NCBI RefSeq assembly: GCF_000967655.1
Contig: NZ_JXYA01000002.1
Span: 124,001-188,000, forward strand
DNA from: Pseudoalteromonas rubra
GTDB taxonomy: Bacteria; Pseudomonadota; Gammaproteobacteria; Enterobacterales; Alteromonadaceae
Direction of reading: 5' to 3'
DNA: 64,000 nt
This document shows positions 37,326 through 46,415 of the stretch, in pieces. The notes beneath the pieces were generated by a model, which had not been told where the DNA came from, did no database searches, and saw only the letters and a program-made list of their open reading frames with translations. The stretch's first letter is position 1. Every line of letters starts with the position of its first letter. The position numbers and the translations under genes are program-made.

Positions 37326-38618
37326 CTACTGACTTACCTGGTAGTCCTGCCTGGATTTAAACTCCAATACGGTCGCATTAATGCAGTAGCGATCGCTTCC
37401 ACCTGGTCCTTCATTCGCAAACACATGTCCCAGATGAATGCCCGATGAGCTGGAACGAAGTTCAGTGCGTTGCATGCCGTGACTATTGTCTTCATGATAA
37501 GTCACACTGCCCGCCACCGGATGCTTGAAAGACAACCAGCCTGTGCCTGAGTTAAATCGGTCTTTGGTATCAAACAAGGCCTGCCCGCTGAGCTTATCTA
37601 TAAATACCCCGTCACCGGTTTGTTTAAATAAATCATATTGTTTGCAAAACGGCCGATCTGTGCCCTGCTCAAACGCTGTGGTATAGGCATCACTGTCACC
37701 CAGCTTAAACGCGCCCAGTGCCCGGTAAAACGTTTTACGGTCCATATACCCCTGAAAGCCCGCAACTTCCTTACCATTTTCCATAAATAAAATGGTCGGT
37801 GTTGCCCAGGTTGCAGACATGATACTCAGGTCCTGTAGCTGACTGGCCCGACGAAAGTGCAATGCAATACTGCCTTGATAATCATTCACCACTTGCTGCT
37901 TAAACTTGTCACAATAAGGGCAGTACGGTGCATCAATCACGACAATGTGCTTGCCCGTTAACAATGCTTTATTATCAACCGACTGCTCTTGCACATCCGC
38001 AAAAGTGACGCCTGTACTGTGATCCGGGCAATATCCGTTAGGGTTTTTTACCAGATAATTCTGGTGATATTCTTCTGCCCGCACAAAAGCGCTCAGTGGC
38101 TTAAGTGTCGTTTGAATTTGGCCATAACCGGCTTGCGTCAGCAGCGCCTGGTACTGTTCTTTTAATGAAGCTGCCGTGGTTTTTTGCGCCTCATCGGTAT
38201 ACAGGATAGTGGAGCGATATTGTGTACCCACATCATTACCCTGACGATTTTTCTGCGTTGGGTCATGGCTTTCAAAATAGACTTTTAACAACGACTCTGT
38301 CGATAGGCGGCTGGCGTTGTAAGTTACCCGTACGACTTCTGCGTAATTATTGGGGTCAAAACGTCGGCTTGACGCTGTGATTGCCTTATAACTTGCCTTA
38401 AAACCTCGCCCATCTGCATATCCGGATTCAGCATCTATTACCCCAGGCAGCGCTTCATAGCGTTTTTCTGCGCCCCAAAAACAGCCCGATCCCAGCACCA
38501 GTGTTTTGATATGCGAACTGGCTTGTTCTGGTTTGCTATTCAGCACAGCCGCATGGCTGATGCTGGCAAGCCCAAGTAAACTCGAGAGCGTTATCTGTAC
38601 AATTAATCGTTTATTCAC
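37326..38618 (-). CDS. Secreted MsrA-thioredoxin-MsrB methionine sulfoxide reductase
   Basis: 430 residues, periplasmic or secreted, with a signal peptide ending near ISHAAV (residue ~23). Domain order is MsrA (40-205; GCFWGAEK with Cys46, resolving Cys197), a thioredoxin-like domain (220-310; CxxC at 233/236 in DAPYCPYCDKF) and MsrB (320-425; SGTGWLSF, catalytic Cys412 in RYCIN). It repairs both S- and R-methionine sulfoxide in exported proteins. The MsrB part lacks the zinc CxxC pairs, as in Neisseria PilB. PilB has the thioredoxin domain first, so the order differs. It converges on the small peptide gene at 37290. Confidence 0.92.
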   Translation of the reverse strand: MNKRLIVQITLSSLLGLASISHAAVLNSKPEQASSHIKTLVLGSGCFWGAEKRYEALPGVIDAESGYADGRGFKASYKAITASSRRFDPNNYAEVVRVTYNASRLSTESLLKVYFESHDPTQKNRQGNDVGTQYRSTILYTDEAQKTTAASLKEQYQALLTQAGYGQIQTTLKPLSAFVRAEEYHQNYLVKNPNGYCPDHSTGVTFADVQEQSVDNKALLTGKHIVVIDAPYCPYCDKFKQQVVNDYQGSIALHFRRASQLQDLSIMSATWATPTILFMENGKEVAGFQGYMDRKTFYRALGAFKLGDSDAYTTAFEQGTDRPFCKQYDLFKQTGDGVFIDKLSGQALFDTKDRFNSGTGWLSFKHPVAGSVTYHEDNSHGMQRTELRSSSSGIHLGHVFANEGPGGSDRYCINATVLEFKSRQDYQVSQ

Positions 38619-38809
38619 TCCGACTTCCTTTAAATTGATTTCTCTTAACTACCAAGACCGTGGCAGCCACGCCATACTTTCGCCGAGTGTGAAAAAATCA
38701 GCCGGTTCGCACTTCAACTAGGATTCTGTGTCATTCAACGACATTTAATTAATTAATCTGCGTGTTTAAGGTAAAACAAAGCCCAAATTAGTTATTGAGG
38801 GTTTATTCA

Positions 38810-40324
38810 ATGCCGTTATCTACTCGTCTTTGCGCACTCAGTGTCGCACTTTTCGGTTCAGCCTCGGCGCTGGCAGCCGACATCCAGTTCACCAGCAAAC
38901 TGAACGAAAAAACCGATGCTCTGGTTGTGTTTCAGGATAGTGAGCAAAGCAATGCATTTAAATTTCTTGACAGAGATACCCGAAAACAACTGAACAAAGC
39001 AATGGAAGCTGACAAGTTTTCTGGTGATTACGGTAAGGTGGTCGAAGTACTGGCACCCGTTGACTCTAAACACCAACGTATTCTTGTGGTTGGTCTGGGT
39101 GAGCGCGACGAGCTGGACAGTGCCAAAATGGCTAAGCTCGGCGGTAACCTGCACGCAAAACTGGAACAAAAAGAAGCGGCGACAGTCAGCGTTGCATTCA
39201 AAGGCGTAAATGGCCAGCTCAGCAACCATGAACTGGCGGCGCAATATGCGCACGGTGCCAATCTGCGCGACCATACGTTTGAGCTGTATAAGAAAGAGCC
39301 GAACACACACAGTATGACCTACAACCTGAGTGTAGACGACCAGGGTCAGACGCAAGCCGAATACACTACGTTAAGTCACATTGAACAGGGTGTATTTCTG
39401 GCACGTGATTTAACCTCAGAAGTCCCGACTGAAATGACGCCGGTTGACTTTGCCAATGCTGCCAAACAACTCGAGCAGTATGGTGTTGAAGTGAAGATCT
39501 TGGAGCCAGAGCAGCTTAAATCCCTGGGTATGAATGCACTGGAAGGGGTTGGCCGTGGCAGTAAAGAAGGCTCACGCCTGGTTGTTGCACATTATAAGGG
39601 CAATAACGACACCCCTATCGCACTGGTAGGTAAAGGGATCACCTTTGATTCTGGTGGTTACAGCATTAAAACCGGCAAGTCCATTGCCCGCATGAAATCA
39701 GATATGGCCGGTGCAGCGGCTGTTCTGGGCACGGTAAAAGCCATGGCGCTGGCGAAGGCCGATGTTAACGTTGTTGCAGTAATGGGTATGGCCGCCAATA
39801 TGGTCTCTGAAAACTCGATTGCACCGGGTGATGTGCTGCGCACAGCAGAAGGCCTGAGCGTTGAAATCCTCAACACCGATGCAGAGGGTCGCTTAGTATT
39901 GAGCGATGCCATGTGGTATGCACGCACCTATTATAAGCCTGAGGTGATGGTTGACCTGGCAACACTGACGGGCTCTAAGATCCGTGCTGTAGGCAATCGC
40001 TATGCCGCAGTATTCTCAGATGATGAACACCTGATCTCGGAATTTACCGTTGCCGGTAAAGCCGTTAATGAACCACTTTGGCGACTGCCGCTGGGCTACA
40101 AAGACATGCTGAAATCTGACATCGCAGATATTGCCAATGTCGGTTCAGGTGGTCCGGGCGCGACTACTGCGGCCTCATTCCTGCAGCACTTTGCCGGTGA
40201 AACCCGCTGGTTACATATCGATATTGCAGGCAACGCATTGGCCTCTTCAGGTAAAGGCGAAGTTTCTGCGGGCGGTACCGGGTTTGGTGTACGCCTGCTG
40301 AGCGAATGGTTGCTGAGTAACTAA
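38810..40324 (+). CDS. Periplasmic leucyl aminopeptidase (M17 family)
   Basis: Zinc/manganese aminopeptidase of 504 residues. The start is the ATG at 38810, with GAGGG about eight bases upstream; a TTG 15 bases earlier overlaps that site. A signal peptide ends in SASALA (residue ~22), unlike cytoplasmic PepA. The N-terminal M17 domain is followed by the catalytic domain with VGKGITFDSGGYSIK, MKSDMAGAA and the signature NTDAEGRLVLSD, which provides the metal ligands. Releases N-terminal amino acids from peptides in the periplasm, in keeping with the proteolytic and oxoproline-handling genes nearby. Own terminator follows. Confidence 0.95.
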   Translation: MPLSTRLCALSVALFGSASALAADIQFTSKLNEKTDALVVFQDSEQSNAFKFLDRDTRKQLNKAMEADKFSGDYGKVVEVLAPVDSKHQRILVVGLGERDELDSAKMAKLGGNLHAKLEQKEAATVSVAFKGVNGQLSNHELAAQYAHGANLRDHTFELYKKEPNTHSMTYNLSVDDQGQTQAEYTTLSHIEQGVFLARDLTSEVPTEMTPVDFANAAKQLEQYGVEVKILEPEQLKSLGMNALEGVGRGSKEGSRLVVAHYKGNNDTPIALVGKGITFDSGGYSIKTGKSIARMKSDMAGAAAVLGTVKAMALAKADVNVVAVMGMAANMVSENSIAPGDVLRTAEGLSVEILNTDAEGRLVLSDAMWYARTYYKPEVMVDLATLTGSKIRAVGNRYAAVFSDDEHLISEFTVAGKAVNEPLWRLPLGYKDMLKSDIADIANVGSGGPGATTAASFLQHFAGETRWLHIDIAGNALASSGKGEVSAGGTGFGVRLLSEWLLSN

Positions 40325-40344
40325 CAACATCCCAACCCAACTGA

Positions 40345-40372
40345 GCCATGCAATAATTGCATGGCTTTTTTT
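40345..40372 (+). terminator. Terminator of the leucyl aminopeptidase gene
   Basis: Perfect stem GCCATGCAAT / ATTGCATGGC around one base (40345-40365), followed by eight Ts. Confidence 0.93.
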
Positions 40373-40531
40373 TAACATCAATCAGCCTGGCCACTAACAG
40401 GTTTGGCAAGACAGCCGCAGATAAGCTTGCTATGCTTTGCCCGGGCGTCCCTCTGTGTAATACCGCCCCATCAACGCATAACCAATCAGAGGGATTAAAT
40501 CTGCCGATAACAAAATGAAAAATAACATACC

Positions 40532-41188
40532 ATGACTCAAGAACAGACTTATCTGCTTGGCGAGCAGGCGGTAGTGCTCGACTTAAACTGCGCGCGACTC
40601 GATAACACGCAACAGAATCGCCTGTTTGCTTTGCACCGCCACTTGCAAAAACAGGCCCAATATACGGATATTGTGGTCGGAAAAACCTCCCTGACTCTGG
40701 TTTTACAAGACCCGACACAATGCGCAAGCTGGCAGGACCAGCTTCTGTTACTCTGGGAAGAGCTCAGTGCTGAAGACTTTCACCCCACCACACACCAAAT
40801 ACCTGTCGTTTATGGGCAAGCCGCAGGTCCGGATCTGGCTCCTTTGGCTGTGCAACTGGGCCTGTCACAAAGCGACATTATAGAACTGCACAGCGCACCG
40901 CTCTATCAGGTTAAGTTTCTGGGCTTTTTGCCAGGCTTTGCCTATCTGGGCTGCGTACCTGAGCGGCTCAGGGTTGCGCGGCTTGACTCGCCGAGAGCTC
41001 ATGTGCCGGCAGGATCGGTTGCTATCGCTGAAGATTTAAGTGCGATTTATCCCAGTACCTCCCCCGGTGGCTGGCGATTGCTGGGCCACAGCCCAACACA
41101 GTTATTCAACCCCCATAACCAACCACCTTGTCTGTTTCAGCCAGGCGATAATGTAAAATTTGTACCGCAAAAGGAGGGCCTGTGTTAG
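40532..41188 (+). CDS. pxpB: 5-oxoprolinase subunit B (KipI family)
   Basis: 218 residues, the KipI half of the PxpABC 5-oxoprolinase, which with PxpC and PxpA hydrolyses 5-oxoproline to glutamate using ATP. Motifs: VKFLGFLPGFAYLG, LDSPRAHVPAGSVAIAED and STSPGGWRLLGHSP. It is first in a five-gene operon; its TAG lies inside the start of pxpC. The next genes encode putative 5-oxoproline permease subunits and pyroglutamyl peptidase, which supports the oxoproline role over a sporulation-kinase-inhibitor role. No gene for PxpA is seen in the window. Confidence 0.95.
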   Translation: MTQEQTYLLGEQAVVLDLNCARLDNTQQNRLFALHRHLQKQAQYTDIVVGKTSLTLVLQDPTQCASWQDQLLLLWEELSAEDFHPTTHQIPVVYGQAAGPDLAPLAVQLGLSQSDIIELHSAPLYQVKFLGFLPGFAYLGCVPERLRVARLDSPRAHVPAGSVAIAEDLSAIYPSTSPGGWRLLGHSPTQLFNPHNQPPCLFQPGDNVKFVPQKEGLC

Positions 41189-42117
41189 AAGTTATTAAGC
41201 CCGGCGTGCAGCTGTGTATCCAGGATCTGGGTCGGCACGGCCATCGTCATCTGGGCGTATCTCAAAGTGGCGCATTAGATCCCCTCGCCGTTAGGATAGC
41301 CAATACCCTGTTAGGCAATCCCCTTAATACTGCAGTACTTGAAATCACCGTTGGACTGACTCAGCTACAATTTACCAGCGCTACTAATTTCGCGTTAACC
41401 GGAGGCGACCTCAAAGCGTGCCTTGACGATACGCCACTGACACCGGGCTGGCGCTATTATGCTAAACCCGGACAGCTACTTAGCTTTGCATCCAGCCCCG
41501 ATGCACTGCGTGCCTATGTCAGTGTTGAAGGCGGCTTTGACCTGCAAAGCGTGATGGGTTCCTGCGCGACCGATCTCCAGGCGGGGTTTGGCGGTATCAA
41601 TGGCTCACCACTGGCTGCGGGAGATCAACTGCACTATTCCAGCTGCCCTGAGCGACACAGTGTGGGTGCACTGCAACCGGGATACTACAAACAGGTGCGT
41701 ATCCTGAGCGGCCCTCATTGCACGCAACTGGATAGCTCAGCAGCGCAATTATTGTCTGCAAAGTCCTGGCAAGTATTACCTGACAGCAACCGAATGGGAA
41801 TGCGATTAACCGGCCCAGACCTAATCACCCATCAGCTCTCAATCAACTCTCAGGCCGTCTTACCTGGCACCATTCAGCTGCCACCCAATGGTGCGCCGAT
41901 TGTTTTGCTGAATGATTGTCAGACCACGGGCGGTTACCCGATGATAGCTCAGGTCATTCAAGCTGATCTGCGCCATTTTGCGCAACTGAGTGCCGGTGAC
42001 CAGATCAGCTTTACACTCACCACCCCTGCTCAGGCACACCAGGATACACAACAACAAAATTACCTTCTGAACCAATTGCGCATTGCGCTGACACATCACG
42101 ACAGGAGTATTTCGTGA
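41182..42117 (+). CDS. pxpC: 5-oxoprolinase subunit C (KipA/AHS2 family)
   Basis: 311 residues, the biotin-dependent-carboxylase-like AHS2 domain: VIKPGVQLCIQDLGRHGHRHLGVSQSGALDPLA, then GGDLKACL and the C-terminal PGTIQLPPNGAPIVLLNDCQTTGGYPMIAQV. It forms the PxpBC kinase-like part of 5-oxoprolinase. It starts at a GTG at 41182, overlapping the pxpB stop by seven bases, with GGAGG just upstream. The end overlaps the DUF969 gene by four bases (GTGA). Confidence 0.95.
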   Translation: MLEVIKPGVQLCIQDLGRHGHRHLGVSQSGALDPLAVRIANTLLGNPLNTAVLEITVGLTQLQFTSATNFALTGGDLKACLDDTPLTPGWRYYAKPGQLLSFASSPDALRAYVSVEGGFDLQSVMGSCATDLQAGFGGINGSPLAAGDQLHYSSCPERHSVGALQPGYYKQVRILSGPHCTQLDSSAAQLLSAKSWQVLPDSNRMGMRLTGPDLITHQLSINSQAVLPGTIQLPPNGAPIVLLNDCQTTGGYPMIAQVIQADLRHFAQLSAGDQISFTLTTPAQAHQDTQQQNYLLNQLRIALTHHDRSIS

Positions 42118-42851
42118 ACGAACTGAATTTTTTGCCCCTCAGTGGCATTCTGGTGGTGATCCTCGGGTTTGCCTTGCGGTTTAATCCCCTGCTGGTCGTG
42201 ACCTGTGCAGGTATCGTAACCGGCTGGGCCGTCGACCTGGACTACCTGACTTTGCTGGAAACCTTTGGCGAGAAGTTTCTCAACTCGCGTCAGCTGGCCA
42301 GCTTTTTATTACTCCTGCCCGTCATCGCCATTTTGGAGCGATATGGTTTACAACAGCATGCCAAAAGCTGGATAGCCAGTATCAAAGGGGCCACCACGGC
42401 CAGGATCCTGAGCGTCTATTTTGTGGTGCGTGAATGCAGCGCCGCATTGGGGCTGATTAACCTGGCTGGCCAGGCGCAAACGGTACGTCCTTTACTGGCC
42501 CCGATGGCGCTTGGTGCGGCAAGCAACCTGCATGGCGACCTGCCAAAACCAATCCGGGATATGATCAGTGCACATGCCGCGGCATGTGACAACATTGCCG
42601 TTTTCTTTGGTGAAGATATCTTCATTGCCTTTGGTGCAGTGCTGCTGATGGATGCCTTTTTAAGAGAAAACGGCATCGCCGGGATTGAACCACTTCATAT
42701 TGGTCTGTGGGCTATCCCTACGGCTATTGCCGCGTTAATTGTGCACCTGTTTAGACTTGCCAGACTGGAAGCTAAAATACAACAACAGATAGCCCAACAC
42801 ACCGAACAACAAGACTCAGACGGCCCAACTGCCAGGGAGGAGCTGGCATGA
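42114..42851 (+). CDS. DUF969-family membrane protein, probable 5-oxoproline permease subunit
   Basis: 245 residues with about six hydrophobic segments (LSGILVVILGFALRF, FLLLLPVIAILERYGL and others). The RECSAALGL and GAASNLHGDLPKPIRDMISAHAAACDNIAVFFGEDIFIAFGAV segments mark DUF969. In databases DUF969 and DUF979 partners are annotated as 5-oxoproline transporter subunits from their recurrent linkage with pcp and pxp genes, exactly as here. Starts GTG at 42114, overlapping pxpC; ends overlapping the DUF979 gene by four bases. Function is by context. Confidence 0.88.
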   Translation: MNELNFLPLSGILVVILGFALRFNPLLVVTCAGIVTGWAVDLDYLTLLETFGEKFLNSRQLASFLLLLPVIAILERYGLQQHAKSWIASIKGATTARILSVYFVVRECSAALGLINLAGQAQTVRPLLAPMALGAASNLHGDLPKPIRDMISAHAAACDNIAVFFGEDIFIAFGAVLLMDAFLRENGIAGIEPLHIGLWAIPTAIAALIVHLFRLARLEAKIQQQIAQHTEQQDSDGPTAREELA

Positions 42852-43867
42852 GCGCAATGACAACGACCGCCACTGCGCAACCAGCCCTGCTCTCAATTGG
42901 TAATATCTACTTGTTGATAGGCTTTGTGGTGTTATTTCTGGTCATTAAAACGTTACAGGACAAAGATCATCCCAAGCGCCTGACCACCGCGTTGTTTTGG
43001 GGCTTGTTTGGCAGTGTGTTTCTGCTTGGCGATTTGTCTGTTACTTATTTAGGAGAGAGCCTGACCTATCGCTGGGTGGGAGTCTGTGTTATCGCCATTG
43101 CGTTACTGGCTGGCATGGGCAAGGTCTCTATGGGCAGCTACGACGTACCCAGTGATGAGGTGCAAACTGCCAGTGCCCGACGCATTGGTAACAAGCTGTT
43201 TATTCCCGCTGTGCTAATTCCAGTCGTCACTGTGGTGTGTACTATCTTGCTGAAGGATATCCAGCTTGGCAGCCTGTATGTATTCGATCAAAGCCATGTA
43301 ACCCTGGCTGCACTGACGCTGGCCTGTACCATCGCCTTGTTAGTCAGCTGGAAATTCACCGGCGGCAGCCCACTTCAGGCGCTAGGCGAATCACGTCGAC
43401 TGGTCGATTCTATTGGCTGGGCAGCTATCCTGCCACAAATGCTCGCGATGCTGGGGGGCGTTTTCATTGTCGCGAATACCGGCACTGCGATTCAGGATCT
43501 GGTGACCTTGTTTGTCTCGCCCGACAATCGCTTTATGCTGGTTGTTATCTATTGTGTCGGTATGGCCTTATTTACTATGGTGATGGGCAATGCTTTTGCC
43601 GCCTTCCCTGTGATGACGGCTGGTATTGCAGTGCCCTTTCTCATTCAGGGTCACGGCGCAAGCCCCGCGCCTTTGGTTGCCATCGGCATGTATTCAGGTT
43701 ACTGCGGGACGCTAATGACCCCGATGGCCGCCAATTTCAATATTGTGCCCGCCGCGCTGTTAAACCTGAAAGACAAGTATCAGGTGATCAAAGTACAGAT
43801 CCCGACAGCGCTATCGCTGTTGTTCATTAATATTTTGCTTATGTATGGAATCATCTTCAATGACTAA
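42848..43867 (+). CDS. DUF979-family membrane protein, probable 5-oxoproline permease subunit
   Basis: 339 residues with about nine hydrophobic segments, partner of the DUF969 protein upstream. [41 protein letters not shown] at the start and [62 protein letters not shown] near the end are family-typical. The gene overlaps DUF969 (ATGA) at one end and pcp at the other. It probably imports 5-oxoproline; this rests on gene neighbourhood. Confidence 0.88.
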   Translation: MSAMTTTATAQPALLSIGNIYLLIGFVVLFLVIKTLQDKDHPKRLTTALFWGLFGSVFLLGDLSVTYLGESLTYRWVGVCVIAIALLAGMGKVSMGSYDVPSDEVQTASARRIGNKLFIPAVLIPVVTVVCTILLKDIQLGSLYVFDQSHVTLAALTLACTIALLVSWKFTGGSPLQALGESRRLVDSIGWAAILPQMLAMLGGVFIVANTGTAIQDLVTLFVSPDNRFMLVVIYCVGMALFTMVMGNAFAAFPVMTAGIAVPFLIQGHGASPAPLVAIGMYSGYCGTLMTPMAANFNIVPAALLNLKDKYQVIKVQIPTALSLLFINILLMYGIIFND

Positions 43868-44522
43868 AGGCACCCATAAAACCGTATTGTTGACGGGCTT
43901 TGAGCCCTTCGGCGGCGAATCGATTAATCCCTCATGGCAGGCAGTACATCAGCTCGACGGATGTCATATTGCCGGGCACACAATCAGGACCAAAGAGCTC
44001 CCGTGTGAGTTTGATCACGCCCTGACACAACTTAACCGGGCCATCGACAAATATGCGCCCGCACTGGTTTTGTGTGTCGGTCAGGCCGGTGGCCGCGCAG
44101 ATATTTCTATCGAGCGTGTGGCTATCAATATTAACGATGCCCGTATCCCGGATAATGCCGGTGCCCAGCCGATAGACACGCCAGTACTTTCCGGTGGGCC
44201 TGCGGCCTATTTTGCCGCCCTGCCCGTAAAACACATGCTAAACGACCTTCGCCAGGCACAAATCCCGGCCAGCATTTCGAACACTGCAGGCACTTATGTC
44301 TGTAACCATGTGATGTACGGATTACTTCATTATATCAGCGAGCATCAGCTCAATTGCCGGGGCGGTTTTATTCATATCCCCTACTTACCCGAGCAAGCCA
44401 TGCACCACAGCGGTGCACCAAGCATGAGTGCCCCGCAGGTGATTGACGCGCTCAAAGTGATGATTTCTTCTGCCCTGACCCATGATACTGATCTGCAGAT
44501 TGCTGCAGGTACCACGCACTGA
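43860..44522 (+). CDS. pcp: Pyroglutamyl-peptidase I
   Basis: Cysteine peptidase (C15) removing N-terminal pyroglutamate from peptides. 220 residues from the ATG at 43860 ([18 protein letters not shown]); an ATG five codons earlier is possible but lacks a better ribosome site. Catalytic residues Glu85 ([17 protein letters not shown]), Cys148 ([14 protein letters not shown]) and His172 ([11 protein letters not shown]) are present. It is last in pxpB-pxpC-DUF969-DUF979-pcp and feeds 5-oxoproline to the oxoprolinase. The ATG overlaps the DUF979 stop. Confidence 0.96.
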   Translation: MTKGTHKTVLLTGFEPFGGESINPSWQAVHQLDGCHIAGHTIRTKELPCEFDHALTQLNRAIDKYAPALVLCVGQAGGRADISIERVAININDARIPDNAGAQPIDTPVLSGGPAAYFAALPVKHMLNDLRQAQIPASISNTAGTYVCNHVMYGLLHYISEHQLNCRGGFIHIPYLPEQAMHHSGAPSMSAPQVIDALKVMISSALTHDTDLQIAAGTTH

Positions 44523-44690
44523 TCTGCTTGCCCTGTTTTGGTTCATTTATGCACCAAAACAGGGCAATATTTACTCAGTAAAATCACGGTTTTTTATGTG
44601 ACTTGCCCGTTCATTTCTGATAGTACTAACAGCACGAGCCAGCGCCACTGCGCATGCTCGACAATAATAGTTAACAGGAATGAGGTCATT

Positions 44691-46364
44691 ATGTGTTCAA
44701 TTTTTGGTGTGCTGGAGATTAAATCCGATCCGGCCATCCTGCGCGAGCAGGCAATAGAAATGTCTAAGCGATTACGCCACCGCGGACCCGACTGGTCCGG
44801 TGTTTACGCCAGTGATAACGCCATCCTGGTGCATGAGCGGCTCGCCATTGTTGGCGTATCCAGTGGTGCACAACCTTTGTACAACCCTGAGCGGACGCAT
44901 ATTCTCGCAGTCAACGGAGAAATCTATAACCACAAAGAACTGGCTCAGCAGCTAAGTGTTCCCTTTACCTTCCAGACGCAGTCAGATTGTGAAGTATTAC
45001 TGGCTTTGTACAAGCAAAAAGGCCCGGAATTTTTAGACGACCTGAACGGGATTTTTGCCTTTTGTCTGTATGATGAACAAGAGGATGCCTATCTCATCGG
45101 TCGCGATCATATCGGCATTATCCCGCTTTACACCGGCCGCGATCAGCATGGTAATTTCTATGTTGCCAGCGAAATGAAAGCACTCACTCCCATCTGCAAT
45201 CAGATTGAGGAGTTTCCACCTGGGCACTATCTGTATTCAAAAGAAGGCACCCTGCGCCCCTATTACCAGCGTGACTGGCAGCAATTCGACGCGGTGAAGG
45301 ACAACGACGCCTCTGCGGACACGGTTAAAGCGGCTTTAGAAGCCGCCGTCAAACGCCAGCTGATGTGCGATGTGCCATACGGTGTACTACTCTCCGGAGG
45401 CCTGGATTCATCCGTTATTTCCGCCATCACCCAACAGTTTGCAGCGCGGCGTATTGAAGATGACGACGCCACAGAAGCCTGGTGGCCCAAATTACACTCC
45501 TTTTCTATCGGTCTGGAGGGCTCTCCCGATCTGGCTGCGGCGCAGAAAGTTGCCGATCAGATTGGTACCGTGCATCACCCAATTCACTTTACGGTGCAAC
45601 AAGGGATCGATGCCCTCAAGGAAGTCATTTACCACCTTGAAACCTATGACGTCACCACAATCCGGGCGTCTACCCCAATGTACCTGATGGCGCGTTACAT
45701 CAAAGCCATGGGAATAAAAATGGTGCTTTCAGGGGAAGGTGCCGATGAGTTGTTTGGGGGTTATTTGTATTTTCACAAGGCCCCCAACAGCCAGGAATTC
45801 CATGAAGAGCTCAATCGTAAAGTGTCTAAGCTGCATATGTTCGACTGCCTGCGTGCCAACAAGTCGATGGCGGCCTGGGGCGTCGAAGCCAGGGTCCCCT
45901 TTCTGGATAAAGAATTTGTCGATATTGCCATGCGAACCAACCCCGAATACAAGATGTGTAAAGAAGGCCGCATTGAAAAGCATATCATCCGTGAAGCATT
46001 TGATGGTTATTTGCCTGACGACGTCTTGTGGCGTCAAAAGGAGCAATTCTCCGATGGGGTGGGATATTCCTGGATTGACTCTCTAAAAGAGTATGTCGAC
46101 GAAAAGGTCAGCGACCAGGAGCTCGCCAGCGCCGAGTATCGCTTCCCTATCAACACACCCGACAGCAAAGAGGCCTACTACTACCGCTGTATCTTTGAGT
46201 CTCACTTTCCCGGTGATGCGGCGGCCAAATGCGTGCCTCATGGTAAATCGGTTGCCTGCTCCACACCCGAGGCGCTGGCCTGGGATGCATCGTTCGAGCA
46301 AAATGCCGATCCATCCGGACGCGCAGCCAATGTGCACAGCCATGCCTATGACAACCAAAACTGA
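44691..46364 (+). CDS. asnB: Asparagine synthetase B (glutamine-hydrolysing)
   Basis: Transfers the amide of glutamine to aspartate with ATP. 557 residues from the ATG at 44691, chosen because Cys2 (MCSIFGVL) must be the N-terminal nucleophile after Met removal and GAGG lies seven bases upstream. N-terminal Ntn glutaminase (1-200; RHRGPDWSG, AVNGEIYNH) and C-terminal synthetase with the ATP motif LLSGGLDSSVISAI and SGEGADELFGGYLY. Single gene with a bidirectional terminator shared with pssA. Confidence 0.97.
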   Translation: MCSIFGVLEIKSDPAILREQAIEMSKRLRHRGPDWSGVYASDNAILVHERLAIVGVSSGAQPLYNPERTHILAVNGEIYNHKELAQQLSVPFTFQTQSDCEVLLALYKQKGPEFLDDLNGIFAFCLYDEQEDAYLIGRDHIGIIPLYTGRDQHGNFYVASEMKALTPICNQIEEFPPGHYLYSKEGTLRPYYQRDWQQFDAVKDNDASADTVKAALEAAVKRQLMCDVPYGVLLSGGLDSSVISAITQQFAARRIEDDDATEAWWPKLHSFSIGLEGSPDLAAAQKVADQIGTVHHPIHFTVQQGIDALKEVIYHLETYDVTTIRASTPMYLMARYIKAMGIKMVLSGEGADELFGGYLYFHKAPNSQEFHEELNRKVSKLHMFDCLRANKSMAAWGVEARVPFLDKEFVDIAMRTNPEYKMCKEGRIEKHIIREAFDGYLPDDVLWRQKEQFSDGVGYSWIDSLKEYVDEKVSDQELASAEYRFPINTPDSKEAYYYRCIFESHFPGDAAAKCVPHGKSVACSTPEALAWDASFEQNADPSGRAANVHSHAYDNQN

Positions 46365-46380
46365 CCTTCAATAGAAAAGT

Positions 46381-46408
46381 AAAAAGGGCCTGAAGGCCCT
46401 TTTTATTT
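46381..46408. terminator. Bidirectional terminator between asnB and pssA
   Basis: AAAAAGGGCC-TGAA-GGCCCTTTTT forms a 10-bp stem with a T-run on both strands between the convergent ends of asnB and pssA. Confidence 0.92.
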
Positions 46409-46415
46409 AGATGAT

